Assembly (NCBI GenBank): GCA_042091275.1
Contig: JBELHR010000005.1
Coordinates: 16,277-80,276, forward strand
Length of the DNA: 64,000 nucleotides
Source of the DNA: JBELHR01 sp042091275
Lineage (GTDB): Bacteria; Bacteroidota; Bacteroidia; Flavobacteriales; Flavobacteriaceae
Direction: 5' to 3'
The notes beneath the pieces were generated by a model, which was given only the letters and a program-made list of their open reading frames with translations, made no database searches and had not been told where the DNA came from. Every line of letters starts with the position of its first letter. Positions within the stretch are counted from its first letter, which is position 1. Shown here piece by piece: positions 22,289 through 31,025 of the stretch. The position numbers and the translations under genes are program-made.

Positions 22289-24811
22289 TTACATCATATC
22301 TGCAAAAAATATCGCATTCATTAGCAGCTTGTTGGTTCCGTACCAAAAGGCCCTAAAGTTCGTGTTATCGGTAAATCCGATCACGCTTCCACTCCCAAAA
22401 CCAGAGTTTAAGAAAGGAACCGTATTACCAATTACCGCAGCGTTTTCCTCAGAAATATAACCACTTTGTAAAGGATTCTCCAAGTATTGTATCGGACTTA
22501 GATAATTTCCGCTTTTCGCTTGGATAAACAAGGTTGTGTTTCTAAATAAAGATAAATCTCCATCCTCATAACCAAAGTTTATCGGGTGAGAACGATCTTG
22601 TTTTGCGCCAAATATAGCACCTCCAATTACTTGAGCACCTCTAAAATCAGATTGTTGCTCAAAACTAATATTCTCTGCTTTTACCTCAGCTTTGACCGTT
22701 TCAAAATCCAAAATCTCATTAGATTTCAAATAATTTAATGCATAGCGATAAGCAACCAAGTTTCCTCCGTCTTTAATCCAGTTTTTTAACTTTTCAGTAG
22801 CAAAAGAATCTAAATTCCCTCCGTTTACCATTATGACTGTAGAGTATTCACTCAAATCTACTCTATCGAAATAGTCTTTGTCAATTTTAGTAATAGGCAT
22901 TGCAAAACGGGTATCTAGAAGATGCCATATTTCTCCAGCGTCATAAGAATTTGTCCTACCTCCTACTATCATGGCAATCTTAGGTAATTTTAGAGCTCTA
23001 AAGTTGTTAGACCCCAAATCAATACCTTCCGTCAATCCAGTAGAAACCGATTTTATCTCTAAATGCGAGCGCTCAGCAACGCCTTGTAAGAAAGAACGAA
23101 TCTCTTGAGGAGACATGTTTTGATTAGCCGCGGGTATCATAATCGTCCCGTAATCATAGCTATTACCCTCTAAGCTAAATTCTTTGAGAGCGACCTTGGC
23201 TCTGAGTTCTTTAGAAAGGATTTCATAAAGTGCTTTAGGAGAGTAATACTCATGCCATTCCATCAAAAAAGCATAATTACCACTCCCATCTACAGAACCT
23301 GTTTTTAACTGTACCTCTTGCTTGAGATCACCCAAAATCGAAGATCCCGATTTTACATAATCGTATTTTACATCAAAAGCCAAAGGAAAGGTCCAGGCGG
23401 ATACATCGTAAAACAAACTATCGGTAAAAGTCGTTCGTTTCTCAAACATAGCATTTATCAATTTGTGATTCTTTTGATTGAGAGGTACGGCATAGGAATA
23501 TCCTTTCTTATATTCATTTCCACCTTGCTGAGTATCTTCTTTTAGCTCGTATATCTCGATCTGATGCCTGTTTAAAATTTCAGCTAGATGTGTTGTTTTA
23601 GCTGCATCTTTAGTTCCTCCAAAAACAATTGTACTTCCCTTTGCTTTGTTAGCCTCGCTCTTTGCATCCCTGTAAAAATCTTGTTGATAGTCTAAAATAT
23701 CTGTTCTAAGAGATTTTGCCGCCTCCAAAGTGGATAGAGCTGCAGTGAATTGATTGCGTATGGTAAAAGGAAAGGTAAGTAGACCGTTGTCCGTCATCTG
23801 GGCATGTCCTCGAGAAGAGGCTTGTTCAAATAAGATTCCGATACCTCCATTAATATCTGGAAAAGTAGATCCTTTTCCGTAGTAAAAGTCATCAAAGCTC
23901 TCCTTAGTATAATACAAAGAGCCTATCTCATCCAAAGCCGCTGCGTGGAAATCTCCAATGCGTTCGGTTAGTTCTTGGTTCATTTTTGGCGTCAAGGGAT
24001 GCGTTCTGGACGGTATTCCTGGTTGGAAGAAAAAGGAAGCGTTAGAACCCATCTCGTGATGATCCGTTAATATGTTTGGTTGCCATTTGTGAAAACTAGC
24101 AATACGGGCACGAGATTCCGGTAATTGAACAGGTAGCCAATCTCTATTCATATCAAAATAATAGTGATTTGTTCTACCACCAGGCCAAACCTCTCGATAT
24201 TCCCTATCGTTTGGATCTGGATTGATATTCATACTTCTATTGGTATTTGCCCAATAAGCAAATCGCTGTAAGCCGTCTGGATTGTAAGATGGATCAAATA
24301 GAATAACGACCTCATTTAACAAGTCGTCAATTTCCTTTCCCTGACCAGCAGCTAAATAATAGGCTACAGCTAAGCTGGCATTAGAACCACTAGCTTCGTT
24401 TCCGTGAATGGAAAAACCTTGATACACAACAATCGGCATATCCGATTTGTCCACATTGTTATTTGGATTGTTGGTCAAGTCCAAATGTGCGTTGCGTATA
24501 TCTTCCAAATTGGAATGATTTTTCGCACTAGTTATGGTGAGTAGTAATAGCGGACGATCCTCAAAAGTAGTTCCTCTCTCCTCTATAGAAATTCGATCCG
24601 AACTCGCCGCTAGGACCCTCATATACTCCACTAATTTATCGTGGGTAATATGCCACTCTCCAACTTGATGCCCAATTACAGACTCCGGAGTGGGAATATT
24701 GGTATCATAAGTTATGTTATCTGGTAGATAATAAGATAGATCTACTGGGGTATCTTGAGCCTGCATTGAGATAGACAGAAGACCCAAGAATAAAATAATG
24801 TAGTTTTTCAC
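22289..24811 (-). CDS. Secreted M14 zinc carboxypeptidase family protein
   Basis: An 840-residue exported protein with a signal peptide ending SMQAQ. Residues about 50-370 form an M14 peptidase domain: zinc residues H136 and E139 in FSIHGNEASG, the third His in DHHEMGSN near 251-252, and the catalytic Glu in GILFEQASSRG. The remaining 470 residues include a flavodoxin/glutamine-amidotransferase-like beta-alpha region (KIAMIVGGRTN, VNGGNLDSF). M14 members remove C-terminal residues or act on peptidoglycan peptides; here the cell-envelope location and size suggest a nutrient peptidase. The start codon is GTG at 24811. It lies between two hairpins, as a single-gene unit. Confidence 0.92.
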   Translation of the reverse strand: MKNYIILFLGLLSISMQAQDTPVDLSYYLPDNITYDTNIPTPESVIGHQVGEWHITHDKLVEYMRVLAASSDRISIEERGTTFEDRPLLLLTITSAKNHSNLEDIRNAHLDLTNNPNNNVDKSDMPIVVYQGFSIHGNEASGSNASLAVAYYLAAGQGKEIDDLLNEVVILFDPSYNPDGLQRFAYWANTNRSMNINPDPNDREYREVWPGGRTNHYYFDMNRDWLPVQLPESRARIASFHKWQPNILTDHHEMGSNASFFFQPGIPSRTHPLTPKMNQELTERIGDFHAAALDEIGSLYYTKESFDDFYYGKGSTFPDINGGIGILFEQASSRGHAQMTDNGLLTFPFTIRNQFTAALSTLEAAKSLRTDILDYQQDFYRDAKSEANKAKGSTIVFGGTKDAAKTTHLAEILNRHQIEIYELKEDTQQGGNEYKKGYSYAVPLNQKNHKLINAMFEKRTTFTDSLFYDVSAWTFPLAFDVKYDYVKSGSSILGDLKQEVQLKTGSVDGSGNYAFLMEWHEYYSPKALYEILSKELRAKVALKEFSLEGNSYDYGTIMIPAANQNMSPQEIRSFLQGVAERSHLEIKSVSTGLTEGIDLGSNNFRALKLPKIAMIVGGRTNSYDAGEIWHLLDTRFAMPITKIDKDYFDRVDLSEYSTVIMVNGGNLDSFATEKLKNWIKDGGNLVAYRYALNYLKSNEILDFETVKAEVKAENISFEQQSDFRGAQVIGGAIFGAKQDRSHPINFGYEDGDLSLFRNTTLFIQAKSGNYLSPIQYLENPLQSGYISEENAAVIGNTVPFLNSGFGSGSVIGFTDNTNFRAFWYGTNKLLMNAIFFADMM

Positions 24812-24834
24812 TTTAGTTTGATTTTTGATTTAAA

Positions 24835-24842
24835 CAAATATA
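24835..24842 (-). promoter_or_regulatory. -7 promoter box (TATATTTG) for the M14 gene
   Basis: Exact TAnnTTTG match on the minus strand, 23 bases before the GTG at 24811. Confidence 0.68.
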
Positions 24843-24860
24843 TCAAACTCAAAATAAAAA

Positions 24861-24880
24861 AAGCCTCCAAAAGGAGGCTT
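24861..24880 (-). terminator. Hairpin terminator after the DUF1338 gene
   Basis: AAGCCTCC-AAAA-GGAGGCTT hairpin followed on the minus strand by seven T; it lies 6 bases past the stop at 24886. Confidence 0.88.
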
Positions 24881-24885
24881 GTAAT

Positions 24886-25698
24886 TTAAGACTTTCTAAC
24901 TTTCATATTCGTACTTTCAAATATCTTGTCAGCCGATCCTGCGACAAAACCAGAGAACAACTCTCCGTCCTCTTTTGGATGCCTAAAAGCAAATTCGTAA
25001 TAGCAAGAGGTCACTTCAAAACTTCCCTCCTCAAATTCCATTTCAATTCGATCCGCTAAAATACTAGACTGCTCTAACATGATCTCTTTAGATCCTTTGA
25101 TCTCTCCTCCAGATGTGTTCAATTCAAAACCTTTTGACTTGATAAATGTATTGACCGATTGTAAATCCTTAAACGTATCTAAGGCATTTACATCAACTGT
25201 AAAGTGATTGGCACAAAATCCATTGATATACATCCAAGCAGCATATTCACTTTTCTCCAAGAGACGCTCATATTTTGCATAAGATGGTTTTCCCCATACA
25301 GCACCTCTCAAAATAAGGTCATCCTTTTGGTATAAACTCTGATCTGCTGAATCGATAATGTTTTTTATTATCTCTTGTGTTTCTGAATCGAACTCTTCCA
25401 CTCTCAACTGAGAAATAAATACTCTTGGTGCTTCCGCATCTCCTTCTAGTTCAAAGTGATGTGCATCTAATTTTTTCTTCTCAAAATTATAAGAACCGCT
25501 GTGTTTATAACCCAATGCAAGAAATGGTTTTGCCAAAACATCAATGTTTACCCTAGGGTCGTTAAAGGTTCGAATAGCAATATGATCGTTGAGGACGGTA
25601 TTCCCCTCTTGTTCAAAAAATACTTTGACTAAATCTGCCGAAGGCGTACGCTCTGCATAATTCGCCCACAGCGCCAAAAAAAGCTGATCTTTATTCAT
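24886..25698 (-). CDS. DUF1338 protein, probable 2-oxoadipate dioxygenase/decarboxylase family
   Basis: A 270-residue protein of the DUF1338 family, related to the vicinal-oxygen-chelate enzyme HglS (YdcJ), which converts 2-oxoadipate to D-2-hydroxyglutarate with iron and oxygen. Candidate metal ligands are visible in the right order: H39 in NDHIAIRTF with R43 four residues later, H165 in CANHFTVDV and E235 in CYYEFAFRHP. These correspond, as I recall, to His70, Arg74, His226 and Glu294 of HglS. The protein is shorter than HglS (about 460), so the substrate may differ. It is divergent from a YdiJ-type D-2-hydroxyglutarate dehydrogenase candidate, across a 169-base region. Confidence 0.85.
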   Translation of the reverse strand: MNKDQLFLALWANYAERTPSADLVKVFFEQEGNTVLNDHIAIRTFNDPRVNIDVLAKPFLALGYKHSGSYNFEKKKLDAHHFELEGDAEAPRVFISQLRVEEFDSETQEIIKNIIDSADQSLYQKDDLILRGAVWGKPSYAKYERLLEKSEYAAWMYINGFCANHFTVDVNALDTFKDLQSVNTFIKSKGFELNTSGGEIKGSKEIMLEQSSILADRIEMEFEEGSFEVTSCYYEFAFRHPKEDGELFSGFVAGSADKIFESTNMKVRKS

Positions 25699-25717
25699 GG
25701 TAGGTTGTTTTTTTGGA

Positions 25718-25725
25718 CAAAAATA
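25718..25725 (-). promoter_or_regulatory. -7 promoter box (TATTTTTG) for the DUF1338 gene
   Basis: Exact TAnnTTTG match on the minus strand, 19 bases before the ATG at 25698. Confidence 0.68.
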
Positions 25726-25788
25726 ATATAATTGACCACTTAAGCCTCAGAATTTTAGAGTGATTTTCTTTTTTTTTAAAGGGGGTAA

Positions 25789-25811
25789 TATTGCTGTTTT
25801 ATTGTGCAATA
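25789..25811. promoter_or_regulatory. Candidate operator (TATTGC-N11-GCAATA)
   Basis: An inverted repeat with 6-base perfect arms in the divergent region between the DUF1338 and YdiJ-type genes. It lies about 57 bases before the plus-strand ATG. A near-match promoter box (GATATTTG at 25829-25836) sits between it and the gene, so a bound protein could control both sides. Confidence 0.4.
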
Positions 25812-25867
25812 AATGACAAAATTATTTCGATATTTGCACGGAACTGCCCGTAAAAGCGAAGATTTAG

Positions 25868-28759
25868 ATGAAAAACGAATTAAAGGCCTTAAGAGCAATA
25901 CTCAAAGGAGAATTGAAGTACGATGCCTTGTATAAATCTATTTATGCAACCGATGCCTCGGTTTATCGCAGAACGCCTATTGCAGTAGCATTCCCTAAGG
26001 ATCAAAGTGATTTGGTTTCTCTTATTAATTTTGCAAGTGAACACTCGGTTTCCCTGGTTCCGAGAACTGCAGGAACTTCGCTTGCTGGACAATGTGTAGG
26101 TGACGGAATTATTGTGGATCTTTCCAAGCACTTTACAAATATTTTAGAATTTAATGCAGAGGAACGATGGATTCGAGTGCAACCCGGAGTTATACGAGAT
26201 GACTTAAATCGCTTCCTAAAACCATATGGACTGTTTTTCGGTCCCAATACCTCTACATCCAATCGATGTATGATCGGAGGTATGGTGGGTAACAACTCCT
26301 CTGGAACAACTTCTATAAAATACGGAGTTAGTAGAGATAAGGTCATTGAAATAAAAGCGCTACTCAGCGATGGTTCTGAAGTGAAATTTTCAGAATTGGA
26401 TGACTCAGAAATAAATTCAAAATCACAACAAGAGAACTTAGAAGGAGAAATTTATAAGCATATTCTCTCTACCTATAGTCAACAAAACGTCCAAAAAGAA
26501 ATTTTAGATGAATTTCCTGCAGAAGATATTCATAGAAGATGTACCGGTTATGCTATTGACGAATTACTCAAATACTCTTCCTTTGGAGGTAGAGAAGAGA
26601 AATTAAATTTAGCGAAACTCTTATGTGGTTCAGAAGGAACCTTGGCTCTCTCTACAGAAATAAAATTACATCTAGACCCATTACCACCTGAGCACAACAT
26701 ACTTGTGGCAGCTCATTTTGAAACCGTCAACGAAAGTCTTCTGGCTGTTGTAGCTGCAATGAAACACGACTTATACACTTGTGAATTGATGGATAAAGTT
26801 ATTCTCGATTGTACAAAGAGTAATCGGGAACAGCAAAAAAACAGATTTTTTCTACAAGGAGATCCAGGCGCAATTTTAATGCTAGAACTCGCAGCGGATA
26901 GCCCTGAGAAGGCAAAAGAACTAGCGGACGAACTGGTAAGGGATCTTAACAGTCAAAATTTTGGATACGCACACCCAATTCTCAAGGGGGATGAAATAAA
27001 TAGAATTCACCATCTCAGAAAAGCGGGATTAGGTTTGCTAGGTAATATCATTGGAGATGACAAAGCAGTTGCTTGTATAGAAGATACCGCTGTCGCTCTA
27101 GAGGATTTACCGCAATATATTGAGGACTTTTCTAAGATGATGGATGAGTTTAAACAAGAGGCGGTCTATTATGCCCACGCTGGAGCAGGAGAGATACACC
27201 TTCGTCCCATACTCAACCTAAAGAAAAAAGAAGACGTAATTTTATTTCGTGAAATAACGCAAAAAACCGCAGAACTCGTAAAATCCTATAAAGGGTCCTT
27301 TAGTGGAGAACACGGGGACGGAATTGTAAGGGCTGAGTTTATCCCTCTTATGATTGGAGATAAAAACTACGAGCTTTTACGTGATCTAAAACGAACTTTT
27401 GATCCCCTCAAAATATTTAATGCGGGTAAGATTGTCGATGCTTACGCCATGGACGAGCAACTGCGTTATGAAGTGGACAGAGAAGAGCCAGAAATCAATA
27501 CTTTTATGGATTTCTCAGACTCAAAAGGGATTCTGAGACTCGCTGAGAAGTGCAATGGTTCTGGCGATTGCAGAAAGAGTCCAGAAGCGGGAGGAACTTT
27601 GTGCCCTAGTTACCGCGCGACAAGGGATGAAAAAGACAGCACCCGAGCTAGAGCAAATGCATTGCGAGAATTCCTGAGTAACAGTGATCGAAGCAATCGA
27701 TTTAACCACAAAGAGCTATACGAGGCTTTTGACCTTTGCCTCAGTTGTAAAGCATGTTCCTCAGAGTGTCCTAGTAATGTGGATGTAGCCAGCTTAAAGG
27801 CCGAGTTCTTGCACCAATACTATTTGGAAAACGGCGTTCCATTACGCGCAAAATTATTTGGCTATAACGTTCAGTTAAACAAATTAGTATCTTGGGCACC
27901 TAACTTAGTAAATCCAATAATAGGATCTGCTTTGAGCAAAAAATTGATGGGTATTGCAGCAGAGAGAAGTTTGCCAAAAATAAGCCCTACAAAACAAAGA
28001 AGGCAGTTAAAAAAAGCCGGGAGTTACGGCCGAGAAGTCGATTTGTATTTGTTTGTGGATGAGTTCACCTCTCTCTACGACACAAAAATTGGTTTGGATG
28101 CCGTTGAGTTACTCGAGAGACTAGGTTTTCGAGTAGGTCGGGTGAATCATCCGGAAAGTGCACGAAGCTTTTTATCAAAAGGGCTTTTAAAGGAGGCTCA
28201 AAAGATAATCAATAAAAATATTGCCCTGTTTAGTGGCTTAATCGATGAAAAAACTCCTCTAATTGGTATTGAACCTTCTGCAATTTTAGGGTTTAGAGAT
28301 GAATACCCTAGACTTGCTGCAGATAAAGCTTCGGCGGATAAACTCGCAAAAAACAGTTTTACCTTCGAGGAATTTATAGAAAAACAATTTCAAAACGGAA
28401 GGATTCAATCCCAGCAGTTTACCGAAGACTCCAAAGAGGTTAAATTACATGGACATTGCCATCAAAAGGCTTTGAGCACGACTGCATCTGGTTTTAATAT
28501 GCTCAATATTCCATCGAACTACGATGTGAAAATACTAAATACGGGATGCTGTGGTATGGCAGGATCTTTTGGGTACGAAAAAGAACACTATAAAATTAGC
28601 ATGCAGGTTGGAGAGGATACTTTGTTTCCAAAACTCAGAAAACTAAGCACAGATACCCTTATTGCAGCTGCGGGAACCTCATGTAGACATCAAATCAAAG
28701 ACGGTGTGAACAAAGAAGCCCAACACCCTATAAGTATCTTGAAAAATGCGCTACTTTAA
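25868..28759 (+). CDS. FAD-linked oxidase / Fe-S oxidoreductase, YdiJ type (D-2-hydroxyglutarate dehydrogenase candidate)
   Basis: A 963-residue fusion. The N-terminal half is an FAD-binding PCMH oxidase (PRTAGTSLAGQCVGDG at 65-80; GGMVGNNSSGTTS; HAGAGEIHLRP; GEHGDGIVR). The C-terminal half is a glycolate-oxidase-F-like Fe-S unit: CNGSGDC from residue 562, CLSCKACSSEC from about 624 and the CCG motif TGCCGMAG near 893. E. coli YdiJ (about 1018 residues) has the same layout and family members oxidise D-2-hydroxyglutarate to 2-oxoglutarate; D-lactate is an alternative. It converges on the cysteine desulfurase with a 4-base overlap. The divergent DUF1338 gene favours D-2-hydroxyglutarate as substrate. 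Confidence 0.93.
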   Translation: MKNELKALRAILKGELKYDALYKSIYATDASVYRRTPIAVAFPKDQSDLVSLINFASEHSVSLVPRTAGTSLAGQCVGDGIIVDLSKHFTNILEFNAEERWIRVQPGVIRDDLNRFLKPYGLFFGPNTSTSNRCMIGGMVGNNSSGTTSIKYGVSRDKVIEIKALLSDGSEVKFSELDDSEINSKSQQENLEGEIYKHILSTYSQQNVQKEILDEFPAEDIHRRCTGYAIDELLKYSSFGGREEKLNLAKLLCGSEGTLALSTEIKLHLDPLPPEHNILVAAHFETVNESLLAVVAAMKHDLYTCELMDKVILDCTKSNREQQKNRFFLQGDPGAILMLELAADSPEKAKELADELVRDLNSQNFGYAHPILKGDEINRIHHLRKAGLGLLGNIIGDDKAVACIEDTAVALEDLPQYIEDFSKMMDEFKQEAVYYAHAGAGEIHLRPILNLKKKEDVILFREITQKTAELVKSYKGSFSGEHGDGIVRAEFIPLMIGDKNYELLRDLKRTFDPLKIFNAGKIVDAYAMDEQLRYEVDREEPEINTFMDFSDSKGILRLAEKCNGSGDCRKSPEAGGTLCPSYRATRDEKDSTRARANALREFLSNSDRSNRFNHKELYEAFDLCLSCKACSSECPSNVDVASLKAEFLHQYYLENGVPLRAKLFGYNVQLNKLVSWAPNLVNPIIGSALSKKLMGIAAERSLPKISPTKQRRQLKKAGSYGREVDLYLFVDEFTSLYDTKIGLDAVELLERLGFRVGRVNHPESARSFLSKGLLKEAQKIINKNIALFSGLIDEKTPLIGIEPSAILGFRDEYPRLAADKASADKLAKNSFTFEEFIEKQFQNGRIQSQQFTEDSKEVKLHGHCHQKALSTTASGFNMLNIPSNYDVKILNTGCCGMAGSFGYEKEHYKISMQVGEDTLFPKLRKLSTDTLIAAAGTSCRHQIKDGVNKEAQHPISILKNALL

Positions 28760-29886
28760 AGAGACCCCAAGACTTTAATTAAACCGTCCACGTCCTGTTT
28801 CGTATTGTATTTGCTAAATGAAATTCGAAGAGAAGTATTTCCGCGTCCTTGTTCATCTAAAAAAGCATTCAAGACATGAGAGCCTTTGTTAGATCCGCTT
28901 TGACAAGCACTTCCTCCAGAGACTGCAATACCATTTAAATCCAGATTAAACATCAACATCGGAGCATTGCCAGGAAATTGAGCCGAAAGGATGTGATATG
29001 CTGAGCGTTTTAAATCCCCAGAACAACCATTAAAAACAATACCAGGCATAAAAGACTTTAGACTATTGATCATATATTCCTTTACCGCAAGTATTTTTTC
29101 TGTGTCCTCTTCCATATCTCTAATAGCGATATCTAGTGCTTCTGCCATACCAGCTATACTGTGAACGTTCTCAGTTCCGGCACGAGCACCTTTTTCTTGT
29201 CCACCACCTGTTAGCAAAGACTGAACTCCATGACCCTTTTTGAAATAACAAAAACCAACTCCTTTTGGCCCGTGAAATTTATGAGCAGATCCGGCCAAAA
29301 AGTCGACGTCTAGCGTTTCTAAATCAATAGGGATATGTCCCACTGCTTGAACAGCGTCTGTATGCAAAAGAGCTGCATTTTCTCTACAACATCGAGAAAC
29401 AGCATCCATGGGCATGATACTACCGATCTCGTTATTGATATACATCAATGCTACCAAGGTCTTTTTGGAGCTCTGCTTTAATACACGGTCTAAATCTTCT
29501 ACAGATATTTCTCCGTCGCTATCAATAGATAGATACTCTGCCTCTACTCCTTTATTTTCTACCAAGCAATTAATGGTATTCAAAACAGCAGCATGCTCTA
29601 TTTTGGTCGATACAATTCGCTCTACTCCAAGATTCTCAACCGCATTTCGCATGATCAAGTTATCCGCTTCTGTTCCGCTACCTGTAAAAATAATCTCGGC
29701 AGAACTACAATTTAACGCTTTAGCTATTCGCTTTCTCGCACCCTCGATAAGGGCCTTTGCAGACCTACCAAATTTGTGAGTAGAAGATGGATTACCCATC
29801 GTAGACTTCATAACATCAGCCATATAGTCCACTACATTCGGATCCAAAGCTGTTGTAGCACCGTTGTCAAAATATATCAATTCCAT
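28756..29886 (-). CDS. Cysteine desulfurase (NifS/IscS family)
   Basis: A 376-residue PLP enzyme that takes sulfur from cysteine as a persulfide for Fe-S clusters or thiolated tRNA. The PLP lysine is K203 in AGSAHKFHGPKG, the His stacking on PLP is H99 in TKIEHAAV, and the persulfide cysteine is C328 in SGGSACQSGS. The short loop around C328 and the total length resemble group I NifS/IscS-like proteins. The frame is open to 29919, but the ATG at 29886 (MELIYFDNGATT) is the family start and follows a -7 box by only 5 bases. No iscU or suf gene is adjacent, so its partner is unknown. Confidence 0.94.
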   Translation of the reverse strand: MELIYFDNGATTALDPNVVDYMADVMKSTMGNPSSTHKFGRSAKALIEGARKRIAKALNCSSAEIIFTGSGTEADNLIMRNAVENLGVERIVSTKIEHAAVLNTINCLVENKGVEAEYLSIDSDGEISVEDLDRVLKQSSKKTLVALMYINNEIGSIMPMDAVSRCCRENAALLHTDAVQAVGHIPIDLETLDVDFLAGSAHKFHGPKGVGFCYFKKGHGVQSLLTGGGQEKGARAGTENVHSIAGMAEALDIAIRDMEEDTEKILAVKEYMINSLKSFMPGIVFNGCSGDLKRSAYHILSAQFPGNAPMLMFNLDLNGIAVSGGSACQSGSNKGSHVLNAFLDEQGRGNTSLRISFSKYNTKQDVDGLIKVLGSL

Positions 29887-29891
29887 AGGTG

Positions 29892-29899
29892 CAAATATA
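29892..29899 (-). promoter_or_regulatory. -7 promoter box (TATATTTG), 5 bases before the desulfurase ATG
   Basis: Exact TAnnTTTG match; last G at 29892, ATG at 29886. Suggests a leaderless or nearly leaderless mRNA. Confidence 0.62.
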
Positions 29900-29968
29900 G
29901 AATATATTTCATTTTTCAATTGGTGTAGGTCTCAAAAAAGACATACTTTTGAGTATATTTTTAGGATT

Positions 29969-30469
29969 ATGCGTATTTGTAGTTTTTTTTTGTTTGTATT
30001 ACTGATGTCCTCTTGCGATGATGGTGATTTCCCGGAACTGAGTTTTGATTTCCAAGATTCCGTGAGTAATTGCGATTCCACCTTGTTTTACATTACTACT
30101 TCAAGTCGCTCTGAGGCGTATATAATTGAACTTTTAGACGGGGATCTTCCTGAAGAAGCTGGTGAAAAATCACTCGGAATTTCTGGACAAAGAGCCGTTA
30201 CTTACCGTGTTTTTGACGATGCTATAGGTTCTGATTATTTTTGTAATGACCTCCCTCCGACAAGTCCTTTGACTATAGAGGAATGGTTAGCTACTGGAGG
30301 TAGCATAGTAATTACAACAGAAGAAGTTGAAAATGATCAAGGTGAAGTTTCCTCCTACCGATACACCCTAAGCGTTGAAAATACGGTACTTAGTTTTCGC
30401 GACAAGAAAATAACCCAGGAGGTATTCCAATTTGGAACCTTCGAAATGGCGGTAACTACTGGTTCTTAA
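29969..30469 (+). CDS. Small lipoprotein of unknown function
   Basis: A 166-residue predicted lipoprotein: hydrophobic N-terminus and lipobox LMSSC, with the acidic sequence DDGD right after the cysteine, which in Bacteroidota can signal surface or outer-membrane placement. The mature part is acidic and beta-rich, without known motif, and holds two further cysteines that may pair. The frame is open from 29864 but ATG 29969, preceded by TTTTAGGATT, is the only start giving a signal peptide. The 3' end overlaps the Smr gene by 14 bases. I do not recognise the family. Confidence 0.75.
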   Translation: MRICSFFLFVLLMSSCDDGDFPELSFDFQDSVSNCDSTLFYITTSSRSEAYIIELLDGDLPEEAGEKSLGISGQRAVTYRVFDDAIGSDYFCNDLPPTSPLTIEEWLATGGSIVITTEEVENDQGEVSSYRYTLSVENTVLSFRDKKITQEVFQFGTFEMAVTTGS

Positions 30470-31025
30470 TGTTTTGAATAACATATACTGCAGTTGCTCC
30501 CATGCCGTATTTGCGGTAGGAAGCAGGCTCATATCGAACGGGATATCTTCCAAACAGAAACTTTAGTTCTTTTTCTAATACACCCTCACCTACTCCGTGA
30601 ATAAATACCAAATTCGGAATTCGATTGCGTATTGCATATTCGAGTTTTTGTTGAGCAGTGTCGATTTGAGTGATTAAAATATCGGAGGAGTCCATTCTTT
30701 TGTGGTACTTATTGAGCTTTTCTATATGCAAATCAACTTCCATAACTACCTCGTCTTTGGAACTAGATTTTTTAAAACTCCTTTTTTTCGTTTCAGAATC
30801 TCTCATTTTTTCTAACAAGAGGGGATTATTGATATCCTTGTATTTACTCATCTCGAACTGATCGCCCTGCACTGCCACCAAGTCTTCTGCCGCATATCTA
30901 TATTCAAAACCGGTCTGATCCAATAGAAAATATACTCCGTTTTCAATCTTGGAAATAGTTCCACGAATATCCTCGTCGATAACTGCTACCGAACTACCTA
31001 CTTTAAATTTCAATGTTTTTGTCAT
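30456..31025 (-). CDS. Stand-alone Smr-domain protein
   Basis: A 189-residue protein with an N-terminal small beta domain (VGSSVAVIDEDIRGTISKI), a charged linker, and a C-terminal Smr domain (MEVDLHIEKL, LVFIHGVGEGVLEKEL, KYGMGATAVYV). Smr domains are nicking or RNA-cleaving endonucleases, found at the end of MutS2 and alone in proteins such as SmrA/SmrB, which cut mRNA at collided ribosomes. The DLH and HGxG motifs are intact. The MutS2 ATPase part is absent, which is normal for this Bacteroidota group. It overlaps the PPK2 gene by 23 bases, so it is the third gene of a PPK2-PPK2-Smr operon. Confidence 0.88.
   Translation of the reverse strand: MTKTLKFKVGSSVAVIDEDIRGTISKIENGVYFLLDQTGFEYRYAAEDLVAVQGDQFEMSKYKDINNPLLLEKMRDSETKKRSFKKSSSKDEVVMEVDLHIEKLNKYHKRMDSSDILITQIDTAQQKLEYAIRNRIPNLVFIHGVGEGVLEKELKFLFGRYPVRYEPASYRKYGMGATAVYVIQNIKNQ

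Noticed and set aside
26002..26346. A 114-residue frame antisense to the YdiJ-type gene
   Set aside because: Lies wholly within the conserved FAD-binding region of the real gene on the other strand.
29408..29779. A 123-residue frame antisense to the cysteine desulfurase gene
   Set aside because: Shadow of a strongly conserved gene; no start signal, no recognisable domain.
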